Assembly (NCBI RefSeq): GCF_030272615.1
Contig: NC_081413.1
Span: 333,598,302-333,662,301, forward strand
DNA length: 64,000 bases
From: Cryptomeria japonica
Lineage: Eukaryota; Streptophyta; Pinopsida; Cupressales; Cupressaceae
Direction of reading: 5' to 3'
Shown: positions 58,127 through 64,000 of the stretch, in pieces
Position numbering within the stretch: position 1 is the stretch's first letter
Layout of the letters: each line of letters opens with the position of its first letter
Notes under the pieces: generated by a model
Databases searched by the model: none
Told to the model about the DNA's origin: nothing
Seen by the model: the letters and a program-made list of their open reading frames with translations, nothing else
Position numbers and translations under genes: made by a program

Positions 58127-59777
58127 TGTAATGCCCCACCAAGAAACCCTAAAGGAAACAACTACAAACACTCAAAAAGAGTGCAAACAATTTTTTTTAA
58201 TAAGAACACACTAATGTACAAGATATACATTGTAATAGAAGTTGCACAAGAGGAAGACTTAACCCAAACTCCTAAAGAGTTTCCAACAAAGATTACTCGA
58301 TTAATCCAATGAACATTAAGGTGTATTAATCCAATTAACAATGAGATTGATTAAACCTACCCATGATAGAATGATTACCACATGAACATAGCAATTAAAT
58401 TCCATAAGAGATTAAACTAAGCACGACTGAATATATGCAACTGCCATTAGTTTCATTACATCACTAAAGCTACATTCATCACAATCCATATTACCACATT
58501 TTATTTATAACTTCATACATCCAATTAAGATTAATATCACCTAAATTACATTATAGATTTTAACTATAATACCATTCATACATCCAAAATTAAAAGGAAC
58601 CAGATGTACACATATACCATACAACACCAATTGATATTGGAATTCACCCCTAATGGGCTACATCTCTAGGTTCGCTTCAAGTGCAAGACCATTATAATAA
58701 ATGAAAGATAAAAAATACATAAAGTTTACATCAATTACATCCTGCCATCAAGGCATACATAAACAAATGATACAACTGACCACATAAGGGTCCAAGATAT
58801 ACAAATATGATCTGAGGCATCAAAGAGGATCCAACTAGAACAACAAAATGAAATAAATCCAAGAGAAACATCTGGAGCACCTACGAAGCTAATCCACCAC
58901 AAGAAGGCACGAACAAAATACCCAATGGAAAGTGGCACTACCACCCCTTCGTGCTAGGATATAGTACTAAGGCCCTCAAACAAGCCACAACAAAGCATCA
59001 CATGGTCTCACATGTACATCAGATACTCACACAAGACATAAGCATGCAAGCATGAATCTCACAAGAGTGCTCCAAGTAAAGCCAACACATGACTACACAC
59101 TAGTGAAAATAAGGGAAGAGTGTCATTTCATAGATAGTATGGGTTACCCTAGCAGGCCTCCATAGGCCCTGACCCCATCCTGGGTTACCCTGGTAGCCTC
59201 TCCTTAACCTCCGGCCCCCATCCATGTCTCATGCAGACCCACCAAACCTTTCGTGAAGACAAGGTAGTTGGTTTGCCATTCCAAGCCTTCCCATTGCATT
59301 CTGAGTCTGTACTAGCACTCAACCATGAGCGGGGCGTAATTTATCTTGATTAATGTTTGCAGAACCCAACCCCCCATTTTTTAATTAAGTTATCATATAT
59401 TACTCAACTTTCGATGGGTTATCCTGCTACCTCTTTGGGCATGGCCCCCACTCGAAAGCCACTCTTCCTTATGAAACTACACAACCTCCAAAGAACCCCA
59501 AGGCAAATCAAAAAAGCCAACCAAAATAAGGAGTTCAAAAAGAAAAACTGAAGGGCAACTTGATTAAACAAAACTTCTACCAAGGTTAAATAAATTGGAG
59601 GTGTGAAATGAACAACTGGTGTATTCACAAAAACAAGACCAAAACCACAATAAAGCATGTACGACCACTACCAAAACTTAACCAAATCAACTTGCACAAT
59701 AAAATCACATACAATAACATGCCATCATGACACATAAATGACTCTTACAAATCAACACCAAAATCTACCAAGCAGAG
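58127..59777 (-). repeat. Fragment of a long LTR related to the gypsy LTR
   Basis: The plus-strand start TGTAATGCCCCACCAAGAAA is the LTR 3' terminus in minus orientation. GAAGACTTA...GTTTCCAACAAAG and the core block at 59225-59455 match 25025-26150 and 37762-38890. It stops near 59777, so about 1.65 kb of an expected ~4 kb remains. Confidence 0.7.
59225..59455 (-). promoter_or_regulatory. Conserved LTR core block (fourth copy)
   Basis: CATGCAGACCC, GTGAAGACAAGGTAGTTGG, CCATTCCAAGCCTTC and ATCATATATTACTC...TTCGATGGGTTATCC preserve the same order as the other three copies. Confidence 0.55.
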
Positions 59778-60116
59778 TGTTATCACTGTTCAAAAAATGG
59801 GTATTCGTTTCCCATAATTGGCTAAGTTTATGAAGTTTTTGAGTGAGGTATCACCCATTTTCTTTAAAAATTGTTTTGAGTCCTAAGGGGTTTAGGGTTT
59901 AGGTTTTAAAGTCAATTCAATATCTGAGAAAAAGCCCTTCTGGTTTCTAATTTGGCGTTACTTTATTCACTTAAGTGATGGGTCCATTTATCATAAAAAG
60001 TGTTCCCCCCTTGTCATTTACCTAGGCGGTCCCTATAAATGTTTTAATTTTTGTTCGTTTTTAATCTGCCTTTTCTAATGTCCTTCAGGCCTTTTAAGCA
60101 TCATGCAACTTTCTGT
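59778..60116. other. Repeat DNA before tandem array
   Basis: May be an LTR start (TGTTATCACTG at 59778). It contains GGGTTTAGGGTTTAGG near 59890-59905, which resembles plant telomere-type TTTAGGG units but is only two units long. No ORF. Confidence 0.35.
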
Positions 60117-61460
60117 TGCTCTAACGGCACATGTTGATTCACGACCAAAAAGTGCTTGAAAGTTAGCTTCCATGAAGTAGCGAAAGGCAAAAGTGGACCC
60201 GGCATATAGGTTTGGACTGAAGCTAAACACCAATCAAGTTTCATCTGATTGGATAGACAGCGTGGTTTCATGAGATCAAGTTGAACGTGTTTTAACCTTC
60301 ATGAAATGGTGAAAGGGTTTGGTGGGTCCCAAAGACAAGTAGTCTTCCTTGGTTAAAGAGTGATCAGGTTGGAAAAGGATCAATGGCTTGCGTTGATTCG
60401 CGGCTAGGAGATGAATGTGTTTTAACCTTCGTGAAATAGTGAAAAAGTAAAGGGTCCCGCTAAAGGTGGCAGTGAACGTGGTAGGTCTAGCTGGCAATGA
60501 CAAAGTAGTGACGAGGCGCTCAGTTGGTGGTTTGCAGTGGGCCCGAGCACGGTTTCCGTAGAAAGGAGTAAAAAATGAGCAAGTTTTTGAGATATAACGA
60601 CTCACGTGAATTCGAGAAGATAAGATGCTAGCTGGTTAACCTTCGCGAAGTGGCGAAAACGTCGGTGGGCCCGAAGACAGGAAGGGTCTGAAGTTAAAAG
60701 TTGATCAGGACTGTTTTGATCTAACAGTTCTCGTGGTTTCGTGGCTACAAGCCAAACAAAGAATAATGTTTGTGAAGATGTGAAAGATAGGTGGAGATCA
60801 CATGGAGGCATGACATGGCATAACAGCTGCCACTTTTTGTAGAGCTCAATAGTGATGTGTCGAGTGACACGTGGTTTTAAAAAGGTGGTTGAGGGCTCGC
60901 CTAGGTGTAACCGACAGTTATCTGGGAATAATAAAGATAACACATGGTGGATTAAAGGTGGAACCTAGACAATTTTCCAGGGCTAATGGCCGACTGCCAT
61001 GTGATGTTTATTAACTGGAGAACAAGTGGGGTAAGTAATTCCCGGATAAAGGACCCATTTAAAAGCCATTCATCTCAAGATTGATCCAACGCTTCTCATT
61101 GTTTCGTGGCCCGAAGATACCCACAGCTTAACTTCAATGAAATGGCGAAAACCGTTAGCCATCAAGATGAGGCGCAGTTAGTAAGTAAGATTGACCGTCC
61201 CGATTGGAGTTAAAGACTAGGTGATTTGAGTTCAATCTAACGCTTGGTGCGGCTTCGCGAAAGAAAAGTGGACGACTGTTAAAGTCCACGAAGTGGCGAA
61301 AAGGAGATAGGGCCCGACACTAAAGCAAAGAGATCAAACAGAGATAAAGGCAATGTAAGTTCACATGATCCAACAGCCAGTGTTGTTTCGCGAAAGAAAA
61401 GAGCATAGGTTTTATGTTCTGCAAAATAGCGAAAGAGCGAAACAGAGGAAAGACTTAGAG
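60117..61460. repeat. Degenerate tandem array with TTCGCGAA and GGCGAAAA motifs
   Basis: About eight diverged units, each with a CAACG...TTTCGYGG/CGAAAG half and a TTAACCTTCGYGAAATGGCGAAAA half, followed by a GGGCCCG-like end. Second halves lie near 60171, 60298, 60431, 60641, 60769, 61131, 61285 and 61421. ORFs overlapping it on the minus strand are repeat artefacts. Confidence 0.75.
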
Positions 61461-61784
61461 AAATTATGGCCCGTTGGAGCCAGTTTTGAATTCGATTTGG
61501 CGAATTCAATTCTGAAAAGAAAGCCAAAGCATGCGGAGTTAGTTTCTAAAAACTTAAATGCCAACTTGTCCTTTTGAGTTCGCATCAACTTGATTGCTAA
61601 ATATTGTTTCATTGAAGTTTGTTGCAGAGCAAATTGGTGCAGAGAGAATTGTTGCAGGGTTGTTTTCTTCAAGTGAATAATCAGGTTTTTTGTGCTTTTC
61701 TTGATAACTCTTGGTTTGTTCTCAAATACTGTTGTGTGAATTACTTCATTGGAGGTCTGTGATAGCTTCTAGTGGTATAATTGT
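61461..61784. other. Leader-like DNA after tandem array
   Basis: GTTGCAG and GGTGCAGAGAG motifs recur at 61620-61660. There is a weak PBS-like TAGTGGTATAATTG at 61772. No gene. Confidence 0.3.
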
Positions 61785-62000
61785 TTGACCAAAATGGCAC
61801 CCAAAAGAGAATTAATAGGGAAGGTGAATTACCAGGACCGAAATAGCTGTGATGATTTTTTAGAGCAATTAACCATGTCCACCAACGCTAGGGCTAAGGC
61901 CAAAGAGCTAGTACCCAAGAACCCTCGTCTAAAAATTGGAGATGGCCTTTATGATAAGGGTAATTGGTTGTGTTGGGTCTCAAATCAACAGATTGGATAG
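61785..62000 (+). CDS. Short ORF, unknown (MAPKRELIGKV)
   Basis: 71 codons; the in-frame MAPKRELIGKVNYQDRNS at 61794 is the likelier start, 9 bp after the first ATG. It contains ARAKAKELVPKNPRLKIGDG and ends ...WVSNQQIG. The position just after leader-like DNA suggests the N-terminus of a retroelement ORF cut short by a TAG. No family recognised. Confidence 0.3.
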   Translation: MTKMAPKRELIGKVNYQDRNSCDDFLEQLTMSTNARAKAKELVPKNPRLKIGDGLYDKGNWLCWVSNQQIG

Positions 62001-62963
62001 GTTCTAAGGAAATGCCAGTCCCTATGGTCAAACCCTCCAATTGACTTGGCCAACATGTAGAGTGAACCTGTTTGGTTGCTTACTCTCTCACTTTAGGCTC
62101 TGCAGGACCTAGGCGGGTATACCTATTCACTGAATGTCTCCAATAAACAGTGCTTTTTATAGCAGATATGTTATCCTAATCTGATATCTCCTGATCTTGA
62201 AATGGCATGAGTTCCTTGAATGGAGATATAGCAGATGAGTTCAAGATTGTTGTTATGATAATTGTTTGCTTTATGTTTCTTAATTACTTCTATAGCTGTC
62301 AAAATGAAGAAATGATGAGGTTAATTTGTAATTTAGCCAGTGCCTTCTTCGTTAATTGGGTTGCAGAGTCATTACAATTTTCTTCAGGACTTATGGTGCG
62401 AATCTGTGAGACAGTTTTTAATTCATCCCTTATGAACCTGTCAGTTACTATTTCTGTTAAAACCAAATGAATGCTTATATTATATGCTGATTGAGTGAAT
62501 TTAACCCTACCCTTAAGGGACCAGTCAATTAAGCTTTTCAAGGAACAATTACAATCCGCAAGCAAAACTTTTGTTGCAACATTATAACATAAAGCATAGA
62601 TTTGATCTTAAGAAAATGAATAACCTTATCTTTATCAGACAATATCACAGACGATTGCCAAAAGAAAATGAAATAATCCACAACACACATGTAGGGAAAC
62701 AATTGATCAAGATTTGTATTCCATTATAGTTCGTACACAAAAGACTTACAGGCTGTCGTTCTTTCGCTCTTAATCCTATCTAATCTCTATCACCTTACAT
62801 TACAAAAATCATTCTCATATATATATGAGGATGAAAGCTCTTCACGAAGAGACATGACCCTTTACAATATTAATCATTAACTTTGGATATTTCTAAACTT
62901 AAGTAAAAAGAGATTTAAGAGCCCCAAATAATGAATGTAATCATCGTCTTTGAATGTTTTGAT
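62001..62963. other. Unassigned DNA between two ORFs
   Basis: ORFs under 90 codons without motifs. It includes a short (AT)n at 62817-62826 and C/T-rich CTTTCGCTC-like DNA at 62757-62770. It could be the 3' untranslated region or an LTR of the minus-strand element that carries the next ORF. Confidence 0.35.
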
Positions 62964-63995
62964 TCAAGGAGTTTGCTTCTTCAATTCATCCCCCAGCGAC
63001 AGATACTTGAATATTATCTGGTTGACAGTAGGGGCCATATCCTTACTCTGATCAATCTCTGACAAGGCCCAATCCTTGATGCTGATGAGTTCTTTTCGCA
63101 GATCCTCCAAGGATATCACCTCTCCTTCCTTGTAGATGGAAGGCATTCCAACGGGTTTATCATCATCTAATTCTTTTAAGTCTCTCCTCAGTGTATCCTC
63201 GAGTTTGACATGATTGTCCATATACGCGTTTCCTTCAGCCTTTTCCTCTGGTGACATGGTATCGACATTGCTCACTACTTCCTGCAATCGTGCTCTTAAT
63301 CGTTCATGCTCTATTAGCGCTTTTATCGTTCCATTGTAAACTGTCCAATATGGTTCGACCTGTAAGAGCATGGTGTTAAACCGATGTCCTATAATGTCGT
63401 TGACCAATTTGTCCATCTTTTGTTGGACATTGTCTGCGCGTTTATTGGCCTTTTCTGCCTGATACTTCCAGTACAGAGCATCAGAGACGTCATCCAAGCT
63501 GTGTCCTGCGGGGTATGAGGTGTATTCGTTGATAGGAGTCCCCGTCTCTAATTGCAATACCTTTGCCTGCAGCTTCTAATTTTCCTCCTTGGATTTTTCA
63601 TATAGTCCCTTATATGTAACGTTCTCTCTGACCAAAAACTTTGTCTGGTCCAAGTTCAATCTTGCAACATCCAGGTTGAGCTTTGCAGTGACCCTAGGAT
63701 CAGTCTTTCCAACCTGATGAACCATGAGATGCCCAAAGGTTTCTTCTATATCCACAATGATAGGCCTCTTCCCCTTTGGATATAGTGCCCACTGTAGGAG
63801 AGCTTTCTTGTCTGGATCATATCCAGAGCCTAGGAACAGTTTGTCTATCTCCTGGGGCAACACTTGTTGATTCAAATCTTGTTTTTTCAAGAAGCCATCA
63901 AATAAGAGTGCTGAATTGATATCCCAACCAGAGAAGATGATTACACCGGCCTCTTTTAATAATCTCCTCCCCTTTTCAGGAGTCATGTCTTTCAT
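62964..63995 (-). pseudogene. Unknown ORF at right edge, one in-frame stop
   Basis: A single frame of about 343 codons from MKDMTPEKGRRLLKEAG (ATG 63995) to a stop at 62964, broken only by a TAG at 63576 (EEN-stop-KLQ). The true start may lie beyond the window. The N-terminal third looks globular (FSGWDINSALLFDGFLKKQD, LFLGSGYDPDKKALLQWALY). The rest is charged and largely helical (YWKYQAEKANKRADNVQQKM), a likely coiled coil. No enzyme or zinc-knuckle motif. It resembles in build, not visibly in sequence, the second ORF of the pol-less element at 17728-20762. Best guess is a retroelement-borne ORF; a host gene is less likely. Confidence 0.45.
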
Positions 63996-64000
63996 GAGGA

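Noticed and set aside
59885-59910. Interstitial telomere repeat (TTTAGGG)
   Set aside because: Only about two imperfect units, too short to call.

Overview
This is a gene-poor, AT-rich stretch of a large plant nuclear genome. I found no host protein gene, rRNA or tRNA gene, or CRISPR array that I could support. Nearly all interpretable sequence belongs to retroelements in several nested layers: Ty3/gypsy-like and copia-like LTR elements, solo LTRs, a plant L1-type LINE with a C-terminal RNase H, and shorter retroposons with a LINE-like 3' tail. Primer-binding sites match the 3' end of initiator tRNA-Met, as usual in plants. Old, decayed insertions, very long LTRs (about 4 kb) and the absence of genes suggest a gymnosperm (conifer-like) genome, but that is inference.

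Layout. 1-3405: end of a plus-strand LTR element (hairpin, polypurine tract, 2.27-kb LTR). 3406-7440: remnants of a minus-strand gypsy pol, broken by a 1.2-kb ORF1-only LINE derivative with a 24-bp target duplication, then a 350-bp tandem duplication and a second LINE-like tail. 7448-11621: a 4.17-kb solo LTR with perfect 5-bp target duplication (AGTAA). 11627-14323: decayed gag-like DNA and a 1.06-kb LTR with TATA box and PBS. 14324-15901 plus 23722-24081: an LTR split by a 7.8-kb non-autonomous element (15902-23721) that has LTRs, PBS, PPT, a four-zinc-knuckle Gag-like ORF and a second unknown ORF, but no pol.

24082-25024: fragment of another long LTR. 25025-41709: a minus-strand Ty3/gypsy element with LTRs of about 3.9 kb; its RNase H is split by a 4.0-kb insertion (30595-34597) with target duplication GTCTC. 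41710-41868 repeats part of 24167-24308. 41869-43272 and 49302-52310: a plus-strand LTR split by a nearly complete LINE (43293-49281). 52311-58126: LTR and leader-like DNA with minisatellites, split by a 1.7-kb single-ORF retroposon (54060-55746), ending in a gag-like ORF cut by another long-LTR fragment (58127-59777). 59778-64000: a degenerate tandem array with TTCGCGAA and GGCGAAAA motifs, a short ORF, and a fairly well preserved unknown ORF at the right edge.

Most ORFs are broken by in-frame stops, many of which look like CAG-to-TAG or CGA-to-TGA changes, the pattern left by deamination of methylated cytosine in silenced DNA. The most unusual items are the pol-less LTR element, the single-ORF retroposons sharing a LINE tail, the conserved core blocks shared by otherwise diverged LTRs, and the 4-kb insertion with internal TTTACCCTAA hairpins.
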